Positions 18,945 to 29,467 of a DNA stretch of 64,000 nucleotides are shown here, in pieces; the first letter of the stretch is position 1, and the number at the start of each line of letters is the position of its first letter. The position numbers were made by a program, and so were the translations under genes. Source of the stretch: an uncultured Luminiphilus sp. (GTDB lineage Bacteria > Pseudomonadota > Gammaproteobacteria > Pseudomonadales > Halieaceae); NCBI GenBank assembly GCA_943787485.1, contig CALSMP010000004.1:1-64000 (forward strand), given 5' to 3'. The notes under the pieces were generated by a model. The model did no database searches and was not told the DNA's origin. It was given only the letters and a program-made list of their open reading frames with translations.

Positions 18945-20787
18945 TCACTTCTCCATAAGGGACGCTGGGATTTTTATAGGCGTATCGAGCAAAATTTGCG
19001 CAAAGCTTTTTGCCTGAGGATCATCTCGTAAACTCGCGATACCGCCACCTCCCAGCGCGTTGTGCAAAACAAAATTTAGAGCGGGTAAGCCCGGCAGGTA
19101 AAACCGTTCTAGCCGTTCGGAGGTCATCAAGTGCGAGAAGCGGCCCGCGCACGTATGTCTCGGTAAGGACGCTGGCAATCCAGGGCATATAAGCTTTTTT
19201 GCGCGCCATCACCCCGATGTTCGCTTTATCCCCTTTGTCACCCGATCGAGCCCACGCAAGTGATTCCAGCGGAACCTCAATGAACGCACTCTCGCCACCA
19301 TTTTCGGCAATATTTTCGGCAATATTTTCGTCATTATCTGCGGCACTAGGGTCGGCTGGAACCGCTCTCGTTGGAGGTAAGTCGACAGATTCGATAACAG
19401 CGGCAGCCATCACTTTCTGCACTGTCAGACCGTCATCTAGTGTGATACCAACTTGTGTTTTGGGAACGGTCATGGAAAACAGTCTCACCACCGGCGAGGG
19501 CTTGGCACGCGTGCCAGCAAAAAAGGCCAATCCGGGTGGCGCACCCAGTGCCACCCCCGAGATCTCTTTCAACAGCAAGGCGACAGCGCGTTTGTCCTGG
19601 TGTCGACAAGCAAGCTTCAACGCCACCTCACGACTTCGATGATATTTGGCATGCTCACCCCAGTGACTTTCATTGCCGACAATGTCTATCGCCAAATCAT
19701 CAAAGTCGCCAACGCCCCATTGGCTTAACTTGCGTCGGGTTCGCTCAACAGCCTCAGTCGCGAAGATCTTTGCTTTATCGGCTGCTCGACGACCCAGATA
19801 CCAAACCGTTGTGCCTGCGCGCCACCCATCAAACCAGGTCAGGCTGACTTTGTAGTCTGAAGGAGCTCCGCGACCACGCGCCCCTACCACCTCAACACAG
19901 TCGGGCATCAGTTGTCGGAGCGTAACACCTGAAAAGTCACATATAACATCGGGTAGCAGGTACTCGGCGGGGTCCCCGATTTCATAGAGCAACTGCTCTC
20001 CCACGGTACCGCAGGTGACCGTCCCACCCGTGAAGTCAGGCTTGGTTATGTTGAATGTGCCGTCACCACTAATTTCAGCAATCGGATAGCCCACGTTGTG
20101 TAGCGAATCAGCGACCTCCTCCCAATCGGTGTAGTTTCCCCCTGTCGCCTGGGGGCCGCACTCAATGATGTGGCCCGCCAAAGACCCCGCGGCCAACTTG
20201 TCATACTCTGTGGGCTGCCAGCCGAAGGCGTGAATGCAGGCCCCTAGGGTCACAGCGCTGTCAACGCAACGACCGGTGATAACTATGTCCGCGCCGTTAG
20301 CGAGAGCCTCAGCAATCGGATAAGCGCCTAGATACGCGTTTGCGCTCGCGACTTTTTCCAAGGGTGGCAGGGACTCGCCTGAAAACATTTCCCGGGGATT
20401 ACCCTGCGCCAGCTCAGGGAGTTGTGAGAATAAATCGTCTCCCACAACCACCGCTACTTTCAGGTCAAGCCCCGCTTCTGCAATAAGCTCGCGAATCGCC
20501 GCGGCGCACTGGCGAGGATTGACGCCCCCTGCATTACTGATGATTTTGATGCCGGCATGAGCAATGGAAGCTAAGTTTGGCTTCATCATGGCGGTCACAA
20601 AGTCCGTGGCATAGCCCAGACTGTCGTCGGCGGCTCGCGCCCTAGCCAAGATCGACATAGTGATCTCCGCCAAGTAATCGAACACGATGTAATCGAGGGA
20701 TGGCTCTTTGAGAAACTGAGCCATCGCCAGATCGGTTTCCCCCCAAAAGCCGGTCGCCCCGCCTATTCTGATCGCTTGTCCTGTCAT
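18945..20787 (-). CDS. atuA: AtuA-family (DUF1446) acyclic terpene utilization protein; one apparent frameshift near the 3' end
   Basis: MTGQAIRIGGATGFWGETDLAMAQFLKEPSLDYIVFDYLAEITMSILARARA...; C-terminus resumes as SHLMTSERLERFYLPGLPALNFVLHNALGGGG. Confidence 0.8.
19301..19330. repeat. 12-bp tandem repeat (ttttcggcaata x2.5) in the AtuA linker
   Basis: Direct reading ttttcggcaatattttcggcaatattttcg; encodes ENIAENIAEN on the minus strand. Confidence 0.85.
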
Positions 20788-20979
20788 GCCGACTGCTCCG
20801 CCCCGTTATTGACGACTAGTAACGCTAGCTGCTGCCTGTTGCTACCACTCCGCACCGCTGGGTGTGCGAACCATTAACACTTGACCTATGGATTTGAGGC
20901 CGTGCTGGAACAGATACCCATAAACTCCCACACCACGGCGGCGTGCCCGGGCGATGACTTTACCAATTAAATGATTTAT

Positions 20980-20996
20980 GCTCATCATTTATGAGC
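20980..20996. promoter_or_regulatory. Inverted repeat GCTCAT-CATTT-ATGAGC between atuA-like and tetR genes (candidate operator)
   Basis: Perfect 6-bp arms, 5-bp spacer, in the divergent intergenic region. Confidence 0.5.
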
Positions 20997-21029
20997 GTTA
21001 CTCATTTCGAGTATAGGAGAGCGGACCCA

Positions 21030-21737
21030 GTGACCGCAAGCCAAAAAGAGAAAAAGTCACAGCGCGAACGACTCGAAGCCCGCGAAAGTACGATCCTTGC
21101 CGCGGCAACAGCCGTTTTTGTCGACATGGGGGTAGACGGCACCAGAATGGCCGACATTGCCGCAAAGGCGGACATCGCTGAGGGCACGCTTTACCTGTAT
21201 TACAAAAACAAGCAGGCGCTATTGCACCAAGTGGTTGAGGCGTTCTGGGCAAATCTCACCCATGGCGCTGAACAAGCCGTTGACCCAGCGCTACCGATGC
21301 GGGAACAGCTACATCAACTCGCGAGTTATCACTTGATGGCCTTACTCAATCAGTTCGACGTCGTGGGACTTACCTACCGGGCACGACTCCGTCACGGCGA
21401 ACCAGAACAACAGCTCGGGCCTATTAGAGGGTACGTGCGGGTGTTTGACCGCCTCATTGAACGGGGCACAGACCGGGGCGAAATCCAACTCATGCTGCCT
21501 CTTTGGCAGCTGAGAGATCTGTTTTACGGATGGCTCGAATTTTCCGCTAGAACCCTGATGTTGCGGGGCGAGGGGTTCGATCAATCGTTGATCGACAACC
21601 TGGTCACGCTGATCTTGGCGCCGCCAAAACAGGGAGTAGAGGCCGCTAAGGCGGATAAAGACGCCGCCACCAATACCTCTAATCTAGAGCAAGAAATCCT
21701 TAATCGCCTTAGCGCCATTGAGCAAAAGCTATCATAA
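21030..21737 (+). CDS. TetR/AcrR family transcriptional regulator
   Basis: ARESTILAAATAVFVDMGVDGTRMADIAAKADIAEGTLYLYYKNKQALL HTH. GTG at 21030 preceded by AGGAGA; track start is 20991. Confidence 0.88.
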   Translation: MTASQKEKKSQRERLEARESTILAAATAVFVDMGVDGTRMADIAAKADIAEGTLYLYYKNKQALLHQVVEAFWANLTHGAEQAVDPALPMREQLHQLASYHLMALLNQFDVVGLTYRARLRHGEPEQQLGPIRGYVRVFDRLIERGTDRGEIQLMLPLWQLRDLFYGWLEFSARTLMLRGEGFDQSLIDNLVTLILAPPKQGVEAAKADKDAATNTSNLEQEILNRLSAIEQKLS

Positions 21738-21775
21738 ACCTCTGCCGGCGGCTTACACGATACTCGCCAGACCCA

Positions 21776-22738
21776 CTAAGCTGACGTCGTATAGGCCCGT
21801 CTAAATTCATCGAGAAACCGATCAAGCTCCAGTACTGGCAAATAGTTAATACCCGCAGCAGCGGGGCGCCCGCCCCCGGTCTCAAATTGGCAGCACAAGC
21901 TATCAGCACCGGTACGATTAGCCAGAGGGGCGCGCACACTCACCAAAAACCCGTCATCGATATCGGTTAGTACCGCATGGGCTCTTGAAGGATGCGCATT
22001 CGCCAACGCATTGCCATACACCCCGCTAACACGACGGGCCCATGGACACGCCGGCAACCGAACCACCGCCACCTCCCGTGTCTCCAGTACTCGTTCAGCC
22101 TCTTGCGCATTAGCCATATCACTTTCGTAACCATCGCGCAGGGTCGCGAACAAGGCCGGGTCTTCGCGCAAAAAGTCGGTGGGGGTCTGATGGGGCAGGA
22201 GACGACGAAAAAGGTCTGCTGGGTCAAAATGGAGGTCGGTGACGTCGGCGCCGTAGCCATTGTAGTTCAGGAGAATGCCCAGCTCACGCCAGCCGCTGGC
22301 ATCCACCGATTCATTAACTGTCGCGAGCAACCGCTCGGCAGTGGTGTCGAGATTATCACCGTAACATCCAACTATCGCCCAGGAGGCAAACGCACCGGAC
22401 AATCGCCCGTTGATAAGCGCCGAGGTACAGATTTCCGGTGAGGTGTTTATGGTGTGAAAAAAATTATCTGCCTTTGGTAATTCGCCAGGGGCGTGATGAT
22501 CGGTATAGTCGACCGTCGCTCCGGCAGCCAGCAAGCGATCCAAGTCCGGCCGGTTTTTTTCGACCGCAATGTCGAGTACGGTTACCGTGTCACCAACGGA
22601 AGCATTAACGCGTTTAAGTAAGGAAAGGTCCCGTTTAACCCCAGTGACAAGCTCGCTCGCGACTGGGTCATGGCGCCTCAGCTGTATGAGGGAGCAGATA
22701 CCGTCAGCGTCACCATTAAAAACGTCTATGTGTGCCAC
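21776..22738 (-). CDS. DHH-family phosphoesterase-like protein
   Basis: MAHIDVFNGDADGICSLIQLRRHDP, VTVLDIAVEKNRPDLDRLLAAGATVDYTDHHAPGELP, C-terminal GGGRPAAAGINYL (DHHA1-like). Confidence 0.78.
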   Translation of the reverse strand: MAHIDVFNGDADGICSLIQLRRHDPVASELVTGVKRDLSLLKRVNASVGDTVTVLDIAVEKNRPDLDRLLAAGATVDYTDHHAPGELPKADNFFHTINTSPEICTSALINGRLSGAFASWAIVGCYGDNLDTTAERLLATVNESVDASGWRELGILLNYNGYGADVTDLHFDPADLFRRLLPHQTPTDFLREDPALFATLRDGYESDMANAQEAERVLETREVAVVRLPACPWARRVSGVYGNALANAHPSRAHAVLTDIDDGFLVSVRAPLANRTGADSLCCQFETGGGRPAAAGINYLPVLELDRFLDEFRRAYTTSA

Positions 22739-22775
22739 AATGCTCCCAGTCTCTAGCGCACCAGCGTAACGTCAA

Positions 22776-24806
22776 TTAGGGGTTGCGCTTGAGTCTGTCC
22801 TGAGGCGGAAAAGACGCGACGTTTTCTGGAGCGGTTTGCTGTCGGCTGCGCTTACCAACACGACCCTGCTTGACCCAAACAAAGTCATACCAAGGTTCAT
22901 GACCATCGAATCCAGCGACATACTGCTTCAGGATATTGGTGATCTCGCCACAGTTGATTTGCTGGCAGGCAGCGTAAAGTTCCGCCGCTGCAAGCTCAAC
23001 CTCCTCGAGGGGGATCGCCGACTCCTCGGCGCGCATAATCATGGGGTGTCCAGTACCCGTAACCAACGTTCCCAAGAGCAACTCCTCGTGCAGCTTTTCG
23101 CCCGGGCGCAATCCAATAAACTCTATATCAATATGGTCCGCTCCATGGCTTTCGCCCTCGAGCTCGTAACCGCTAAGGCGAATCATTCGGCGCGCAAGCT
23201 CAACAATGCGAACAGGTTCGCCCATATCCAACACAAAGACGTCTCCGCCCGTCCCCATCGCACCGGCTTGGAGAACCAGCTGAGCGGCCTCTCGAATACT
23301 CATAAAGTAGCGCGAGACCTCTGGGTGAGTGACCGTTACCGGTCCCCCCTGTTCGATTTGCTCTCTGAAAAGCGGCACGACAGACCCAGATGATCCGAGA
23401 ACGTTACCAAAGCGCACAATACAAAAACGGGTTGGCGTCTCCAACTGAGACATTCCCTGGAGAATGAGTTCTGCAAAGCGCTTCGAAGCCCCCATGACAT
23501 TCGCCGGCCTGACTGCTTTGTCTGTTGAAATAAGCACAAACGCGTCTACTTGCGCTCGCTGCGCCGCTTTGGCAGCACTTAATGTGCCCTGCACATTGTT
23601 TAAGACACCTTCGGCGATATTATGTTCAACCATCGGAACGTGCTTGTATGCCGCCGCGTGATAAACCGTATTGACCTTAAAGGTTCTAAACAACGACTCA
23701 AGCCGCGCCTCATCCCGAACGGATCCCAACAATGTCACTACCGGAACGCGCAGGCCGCGCTTGATCTGTATCCCTCGCAGTTCACGTTCCAGGTTGTACA
23801 GTGAGAACTCTGAAATATCTAATAACACTAATTCTGCTGGCTCTGACTCAATGATTTGACGGCACAACTCAGAGCCAATAGATCCCCCCGCTCCGGTTAC
23901 CATCACCACCTTTCCGTGAATGCACCTATCGATTAGCTCGGGGTGCGGAGGTACCGGGTCTCTACCAAGCAAATCATCAAGATCAACATCCTGAATTTGA
24001 TTAACCCTAGCCCGGCCGGCAACCAGTTCGGAAATTTTTGGTACCGTGCGAACGTGAACCGGCATACCTACAAGGGAGTTAATAATTTCTCGTCGACGCT
24101 CGGGAGTGGCTGAGGGCACGGCGAGAAGCACTTGCGCCACATCAAATCCCACGATTAACTCCTCTAGCTGATCAGCGGCTAACACAGGGCGCCCCGCAAT
24201 CACGCTGTTAACCACAGCCTTATCATCGTCTACGAATGCGACGACCTGATAGGACGCTCCGTGATTGAGCGCATAGAGCAGTTGACGACCCGACTCTCCG
24301 GCGCCGTAAATAATGACTCGTCTAGCATCTTTGCCTAACGTCGACTGATGCCAGGTCCGCATCACCATGCGGATTGCACCCGTGCCAACAAACAAAATCA
24401 GCCAAAAAACGATAGGGGTGGACACAGACATATCGATATCTGCGAAATAAACAAGCGCAACCAAACTCAATGTAGCCAGGGTTACTGCTCGAGCCAGATC
24501 CCACACTGCCTGCTGTCCCATGTGCCGAATCAGTGAGCGATATAAGCCCAGTGCAACAAAGGAACCCGCGATCGCCAGCATCAGCACACCGAGAGCAACG
24601 AATTCTGCAAAATTCGCAGGGACAGGCTGACGAGAGGCAGACAGAGACAACGCACCGTAAAGGGCAAACAGTGCAATGGCCAAATCAAGCAGCAACAAGA
24701 ATCCGAACCGCACATGGCCACTCGTTGGTTGGCCGGTTAGCGCGAGCCAAGCTACCTGTAAGCGCGCTACAGACAGCGTGATTCCGGATGCTAATTTATT
24801 AACCAT
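22776..24806 (-). CDS. WbpM/FlaA1/CapD-like nucleoside-diphosphate sugar epimerase/dehydratase
   Basis: N-terminal membrane helices, VVMVTGAGGSIGSELCRQIIESEPAELVLLDISEFSLYNLERELR, NTVYHAAAYKHVPMVEHN. Confidence 0.92.
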   Translation of the reverse strand: MVNKLASGITLSVARLQVAWLALTGQPTSGHVRFGFLLLLDLAIALFALYGALSLSASRQPVPANFAEFVALGVLMLAIAGSFVALGLYRSLIRHMGQQAVWDLARAVTLATLSLVALVYFADIDMSVSTPIVFWLILFVGTGAIRMVMRTWHQSTLGKDARRVIIYGAGESGRQLLYALNHGASYQVVAFVDDDKAVVNSVIAGRPVLAADQLEELIVGFDVAQVLLAVPSATPERRREIINSLVGMPVHVRTVPKISELVAGRARVNQIQDVDLDDLLGRDPVPPHPELIDRCIHGKVVMVTGAGGSIGSELCRQIIESEPAELVLLDISEFSLYNLERELRGIQIKRGLRVPVVTLLGSVRDEARLESLFRTFKVNTVYHAAAYKHVPMVEHNIAEGVLNNVQGTLSAAKAAQRAQVDAFVLISTDKAVRPANVMGASKRFAELILQGMSQLETPTRFCIVRFGNVLGSSGSVVPLFREQIEQGGPVTVTHPEVSRYFMSIREAAQLVLQAGAMGTGGDVFVLDMGEPVRIVELARRMIRLSGYELEGESHGADHIDIEFIGLRPGEKLHEELLLGTLVTGTGHPMIMRAEESAIPLEEVELAAAELYAACQQINCGEITNILKQYVAGFDGHEPWYDFVWVKQGRVGKRSRQQTAPENVASFPPQDRLKRNP

Positions 24807-24880
24807 CTATATGTCCTGAATAACACTGTCGGTGGCAACGTCTAAAAAGACCGCCTACAAAGAGGTGCGTCAGTCTACCC

Positions 24881-25849
24881 TCAGCGTCTGGCATAGACCA
24901 ATAGCACCAGAGGGGGAATTGTGGCCAAAAGTACCGCAATGCTTCGGGAATAGATGTCATTTAGTGACAACATCGCCAGCGGAAACCACCAACAAAGGTG
25001 AAGCCCTAGCAAACCGAGGTTGAGGGCAGCGACGTTGCCTGTCATCCTCACGAGGCGCTGATAAGCATGATCCTGATGAGCAATATGCGGCGCGAGTCGC
25101 TTTGACAGTCGAATCAAGAGGGTGAGACTGGCGTCGAGCAAAAACGGCATCATCAAAATGCCCCAAGCCCACCCAAGAGTCGGATTAAGCATGATGGCGC
25201 GGATCCCCACAGCGCCTAACAGGAAACCTATCGCGATTGAGCCAGCGTCCCCCATGAACAACGACGCCGGCGGCCAGTTAAAGATCACAAGCGGAAAACA
25301 GGCCGCTATTAATATCAGCAGTGTGCTCACCAATCCATCGGATTGCGGCCCGCCGGCAGCTACTAATATGAATACCATCCCAACCAAAACGGATAAGGCC
25401 TGGGTGATAGCAAAGCCATCGGCGCCGTCCATAAAATTGAATAAATTTATCGTCCAAACCAAAGCAATCAAACAGAGAGCCTGCAACCAAGGCTCGATGC
25501 CACCAAGCTCGAAGCTGACAAATACACCCGCCGCGATAAAATAAATGATGAGCCTCACGCCACTGCCCAAGCCGTAGCGATCATCCATAAGCCCCACCAG
25601 AGATAAGGTGACAGCAACTACCGAAACGGCTCCTAGGCTGGCAAAGGCGCCAATGAACCTTTCTTCAAATAACACCAAGCACGCGGCGCTCACCGCTACC
25701 AGCACGATACCCCCACCCACTGGCGTAGCATCTTGGTGCTGGCTACGCTGCCCGGGAATATCTAACAAACCAGCTAGAGGCGCTAACTTTCTAAAAAGCC
25801 ACAGACCCAGAAAGCTCACGACAACAACGGAGGCGAACAACAGCGTCAT
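24881..25849 (-). CDS. WecA/WbpL-like polyprenyl-phosphate sugar-phosphotransferase (GT4)
   Basis: PVGGGIVLVAVSA, VGLMDDRYGLGSGVRLIIYF, LFNFMDGADGFA, SLFMGDAGSIAIGFLLG. Confidence 0.9.
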   Translation of the reverse strand: MTLLFASVVVVSFLGLWLFRKLAPLAGLLDIPGQRSQHQDATPVGGGIVLVAVSAACLVLFEERFIGAFASLGAVSVVAVTLSLVGLMDDRYGLGSGVRLIIYFIAAGVFVSFELGGIEPWLQALCLIALVWTINLFNFMDGADGFAITQALSVLVGMVFILVAAGGPQSDGLVSTLLILIAACFPLVIFNWPPASLFMGDAGSIAIGFLLGAVGIRAIMLNPTLGWAWGILMMPFLLDASLTLLIRLSKRLAPHIAHQDHAYQRLVRMTGNVAALNLGLLGLHLCWWFPLAMLSLNDIYSRSIAVLLATIPPLVLLVYARR

Positions 25850-26745
25850 GCTGAAACTCCTTCGATGTTATCCGTCAGTAATGTTTCGAGGGTCCAACGT
25901 GGCTGCCAGCCATCGATGACAGGTGCGGCACCGGTCCAGCCCTCGCCGCTCACGGCACGCCAGGTCGAACCGGACACGGCACCTGTGAGTCGATCTCGAC
26001 ACCAGCCACCAACCCTCCAGAGCGGTGCAGGGATTGAAAGTCCCGCTGCACATCCGAGCGCTCGCGCTATCCGCCTCGCTGAATAAGATTCGCCGTCAGT
26101 AACCGGCAAGTTCCTACTGGGCAATTGCCCCCAGGTCTCTCGCTGAATCAAATTGTGTAATAAAGCGACTAGGTCTGGTCTTGAAATCATGCCGCGCTCA
26201 CCCTTTTCAGGAAACGCTATCGGAAGGCGCCCCGCAAAATGACGCAGGGTCGCTAAATTACCCGTAAGCTGATGGTCATATATCAACCCTGGCCGACAGA
26301 TAACCACATCGCAATCACTATGGCCCAAAAGCTGTTCAAGGCTCTGCTCGGCCAACCACTTTGATTCGGCATAAGCGGTACTGGGTCGAGGCAAGGACGC
26401 CGCAGATAGCGACCCACTGGCGCTCGCCGCCGGCACAACATTCAGTGTGCTGATGAAGATGAAGCGCTTGACACCCGCCGTGGCCGCTGCGTCAGCCAAG
26501 GCCATCGTCGCGCGGTGGTTAATTCGCTCATAATGGTGTGGGGCAGATCGGTTGTGCGCAAGACCCGCGCAATGAACAAGCGTGGACAACCCCTCTAAGG
26601 CTGATCGGAAGCCCGTGTGTTGACCAAGATCCAACGCCCGATCCGCGTCGCCCCTGCCCAAGGTCACCACAGGCAGCGTATGGCTCGCAAGGCTGGCGGC
26701 TAACGCGCTTCCGAGATAGCCGGAAGCGCCGGTAATCCCTATCAC
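25846..26745 (-). CDS. NAD-dependent epimerase/dehydratase
   Basis: MIGITGASGYLGSALAASL; VHCAGLAHNR; YAESKWLAEQSL. Overlaps the next gene by 4 bp (ATGA). Confidence 0.87.
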   Translation of the reverse strand: MIGITGASGYLGSALAASLASHTLPVVTLGRGDADRALDLGQHTGFRSALEGLSTLVHCAGLAHNRSAPHHYERINHRATMALADAAATAGVKRFIFISTLNVVPAASASGSLSAASLPRPSTAYAESKWLAEQSLEQLLGHSDCDVVICRPGLIYDHQLTGNLATLRHFAGRLPIAFPEKGERGMISRPDLVALLHNLIQRETWGQLPSRNLPVTDGESYSARRIARALGCAAGLSIPAPLWRVGGWCRDRLTGAVSGSTWRAVSGEGWTGAAPVIDGWQPRWTLETLLTDNIEGVSA

Positions 26746-26772
26746 CGGCGCTCCAAAAGCCGAACAGAAGGG

Positions 26773-27123
26773 CTAGTCCAACGTGATCTGGGCTCTGTTT
26801 TGCTCGATGATAGTCTCGCCAATTCCCTTGACCTCTGCCAGCTCGTCAACGGACTCAAAGGGTCCAAAAGCCTGACGATATTCAACAATGCGATACGCTT
26901 TGGCAAGACCGACTCCCTGCAGACCCGCTGACAGTACTTCAGGGGAATCCGTATTTATGTTGACAGCATCCTGCGCCATCAGCGGCGTGTTAACACCCAA
27001 CAAAGAAACCGCCATCACCAAACCGCACAGCACACTTCTCACCGAGCGATCCAGGCCGCTAAACACGGCCGCAGCCAATAGTTTTTTATGAGGCCTTACC
27101 TCGCCGTCACTTCTATTCATCAT
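26773..27123 (-). CDS. ComEA-like helix-hairpin-helix protein
   Basis: VNINTDSPEVLSAGLQGVGLAKAYRIVEYRQAFGPFESVDELAEVKGIGETIIEQNRAQI. Confidence 0.9.
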   Translation of the reverse strand: MMNRSDGEVRPHKKLLAAAVFSGLDRSVRSVLCGLVMAVSLLGVNTPLMAQDAVNINTDSPEVLSAGLQGVGLAKAYRIVEYRQAFGPFESVDELAEVKGIGETIIEQNRAQITLD

Positions 27124-27220
27124 TTTCTAATCTCCTGTAATGGTCATCGAGTCCTAGCTGACTCATCGCCACCCTACAGAGACAGCCACTTCATTCACTC
27201 ATCGGTGATGGGCTCTGATA

Positions 27221-27922
27221 TCAATTACCCGCGATTGATGCCAACACACGCGCTAACGCCTGGGCAGGATCTTCTGCGGCGGTAATTGGCCTACCCACAA
27301 CCAGGTAGTTTGCCCCCGCGGCAATCGCCTCCCTTGGCGTTAATACTCGACGCTGATCGCCCAGGGCATCATCCTGCAACCGAATACCTGGAGTAATCAG
27401 CGAAAAATCTTCCCCCAAGCGCTCTCTGATTGCTGGCGCTTCCTGCGCCGAACACACGACACCATCGAGCCCCGACGCTCGCGTTAACTCGGCCAACCTA
27501 ACCGCACGCTCGAGCGGCGTACCCATAGCACCTGTTTCCAGCAGATCCTCGGGAGCCATGCTTGTGAGCACCGTAACGGCAATCAGCTTGGGGGGGTGCG
27601 CGAAGTCTGACAAGCTCGCCTTGGCTTCCGTCATCATGCGGCTTCCACCCGCTGCGTGAACATTCATCATCCAAACACCATGCTCAGCGGCTGCACGGCA
27701 GGCTTTTGCCACCGTGTTTGGGATGTCGTGAAATTTTAGGTCCAAAAAAATCTCAAAACCCAAATCGGTTAACGCGTGCAGAATAGCCGGGCCTTCGCGG
27801 GTGAAAAGCTGCTTACCCACTTTCACTCGACACTTTTGCGGATCCAGCAGGTCCGCTAATGCCAGCGCCTGACTTGAGGCGTCAAAATCAAGCGCAACGA
27901 TTAATGGCCCTTTTTCATCCAT
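27221..27922 (-). CDS. pyrF: Orotidine 5'-phosphate decarboxylase
   Basis: [49 protein letters not shown]. Confidence 0.95.
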   Translation of the reverse strand: MDEKGPLIVALDFDASSQALALADLLDPQKCRVKVGKQLFTREGPAILHALTDLGFEIFLDLKFHDIPNTVAKACRAAAEHGVWMMNVHAAGGSRMMTEAKASLSDFAHPPKLIAVTVLTSMAPEDLLETGAMGTPLERAVRLAELTRASGLDGVVCSAQEAPAIRERLGEDFSLITPGIRLQDDALGDQRRVLTPREAIAAGANYLVVGRPITAAEDPAQALARVLASIAGN

Positions 27923-27948
27923 GACAGGTCCCGCCACTCGCCTCATCT

Positions 27949-29184
27949 TCAAACATATCCAATTTCACCGGTAGCACTGAGGTCCCTGATGCTCCCCCAG
28001 TGCTTACACCCAGGACAGTGCCAATGCAGCTGCTGCCCACGGAACCCGCAATGACCGCAGCGATAACTCGATCTGCCTGCCACCAGTTTATTAATCGTGG
28101 CTAATTCTAGGGCTTCGTCTTCGCCAACCTCGCTCTGACTATGCAGTTGCATCAACAACTCCAAACCGCGTAAGGAGGGTTTTTTCTGTAAATGTTGTCT
28201 TAAAAATGTTTTGGCCGCGGTAGCGCCAGCGGCATCGCGAAGCTCAAATGCTATCGCAAGAATCAAGGGCGTATTTGGCGCGCGCCGAAGACAGTCTTCA
28301 AGATAAGCCAGAAATTCCTCTCGTCGATCCAGAGCGTAAAACGCCTGCTTCAATAGCGGAACACTTTCGGCAACGAAGCCTGGCTCCTGATGTGCAAGTG
28401 ATTTTAAAACCTTGATGGCGCGCTCGGGGTTGTCTGCCTTTATCTCCAAATCCCCGAGCGTCATCGTAGCGCGCACGGATGCTGCATCGTACTTTAGCGC
28501 CTGCTGCAAATAGTTTCGACCCGCCTGGTAGTCAAGCTGGGCGACGGCTGCCTCGGCCTTTTCACAACAATAGTGCGCCAACAGAATCGGCACCGGCTGG
28601 CCCACCTCTTCAGCCTCAGACGACTTGGCCTTCAGCAAACCCCGCCGCGGCAGCAACTCAGTCGCTATCAACATAGCCTGATTCCAATCTCGCTGTGCTT
28701 CATAGATCTCCAACAGGTGCCGTTGTGCAACGCGCTGGTGGTCTCCCGACTCTGCCACCAAGTCCTTGAGCAACCGTTCTGACCGATCCAAAAGGCCCGC
28801 AGAGATATAATCTCTGGCAAGTTCCAAATGCGACAAATGCAACTGCGCGAGAGGTAAACTGGGCCGCGCTAACAGATTTTGATGAACCTTGATGGCACGC
28901 TCTACTTCGCCTCGTCTTCGCAGGATATTGCCAAGTGCGATGTGAGTATCGAAGGTCTCGGCATTGACCTCCAACGCCTTGGTAAAGGCATCAATGGCGC
29001 TGTCCTGACTGCCGTCAAGCAGAAAATTAAGCCCCCGGTAGTATTGCGAAGGGGGACTGGCACCAAAGTCCCATAAGTTCAACGTCCTGCTGACCGAACG
29101 CTTTCCCAACAGCCACCCCACGCCAATGGCCGCCGTGAGTACAGCAAGAAGCAGAAAGTCAGTCACCGTTGGTGACACCCGCAC
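27949..29184 (-). CDS. lapB: Lipopolysaccharide assembly protein LapB (YciM)
   Basis: TPR repeats, N-terminal TM, C-terminal rubredoxin-type CGHCGF...[11 protein letters not shown]; next to lapA. Confidence 0.92.
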   Translation of the reverse strand: MRVSPTVTDFLLLAVLTAAIGVGWLLGKRSVSRTLNLWDFGASPPSQYYRGLNFLLDGSQDSAIDAFTKALEVNAETFDTHIALGNILRRRGEVERAIKVHQNLLARPSLPLAQLHLSHLELARDYISAGLLDRSERLLKDLVAESGDHQRVAQRHLLEIYEAQRDWNQAMLIATELLPRRGLLKAKSSEAEEVGQPVPILLAHYCCEKAEAAVAQLDYQAGRNYLQQALKYDAASVRATMTLGDLEIKADNPERAIKVLKSLAHQEPGFVAESVPLLKQAFYALDRREEFLAYLEDCLRRAPNTPLILAIAFELRDAAGATAAKTFLRQHLQKKPSLRGLELLMQLHSQSEVGEDEALELATINKLVAGRSSYRCGHCGFRGQQLHWHCPGCKHWGSIRDLSATGEIGYV

Positions 29185-29464
29185 GGCGCAACTTGTCTAC
29201 CTCTGTTTGCAAGCGTGATACTTCCCGTCGCTGCCTCGCCAAGGAAGTCCTTTGCTGGAGAGCCAAAATACTCGATGCCAGCAAGCCCAATAGCGCGCCG
29301 ATGACCAGCATACCAAGTAGCCATACTGAAGCCGGCCGCGCCGGAAGCTGGACAACCAATAAATCTAAGGCAATTGGGGCTGAATTTTGAAGGGAAAAAA
29401 GCGCGCCAGCAGTAATCGTGGCGAGTAAAATCATGCCACCGAGCAGAGACCGCACTAGACGCAT
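29159..29464 (-). CDS. lapA: LapA-domain membrane protein
   Basis: Two TM segments with coiled-coil C-terminus; position between ihfB and lapB. Confidence 0.85.
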   Translation of the reverse strand: MRLVRSLLGGMILLATITAGALFSLQNSAPIALDLLVVQLPARPASVWLLGMLVIGALLGLLASSILALQQRTSLARQRREVSRLQTEVDKLRRAGVTNGD

Positions 29465-29467
29465 ACG

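Noticed and set aside
13100-19150. Programmed frameshifting or a decayed genomic island
   Set aside because: Too many sites, both extra and missing bases, no shared slippery heptamer, and no mobile-element remnants; sequence error is simpler.
19199-19847. Overlapping plus-strand ORFs (19199, 19453, 19455, 19673)
   Set aside because: Antisense to the strongly conserved AtuA coding sequence in a GC-rich genome.
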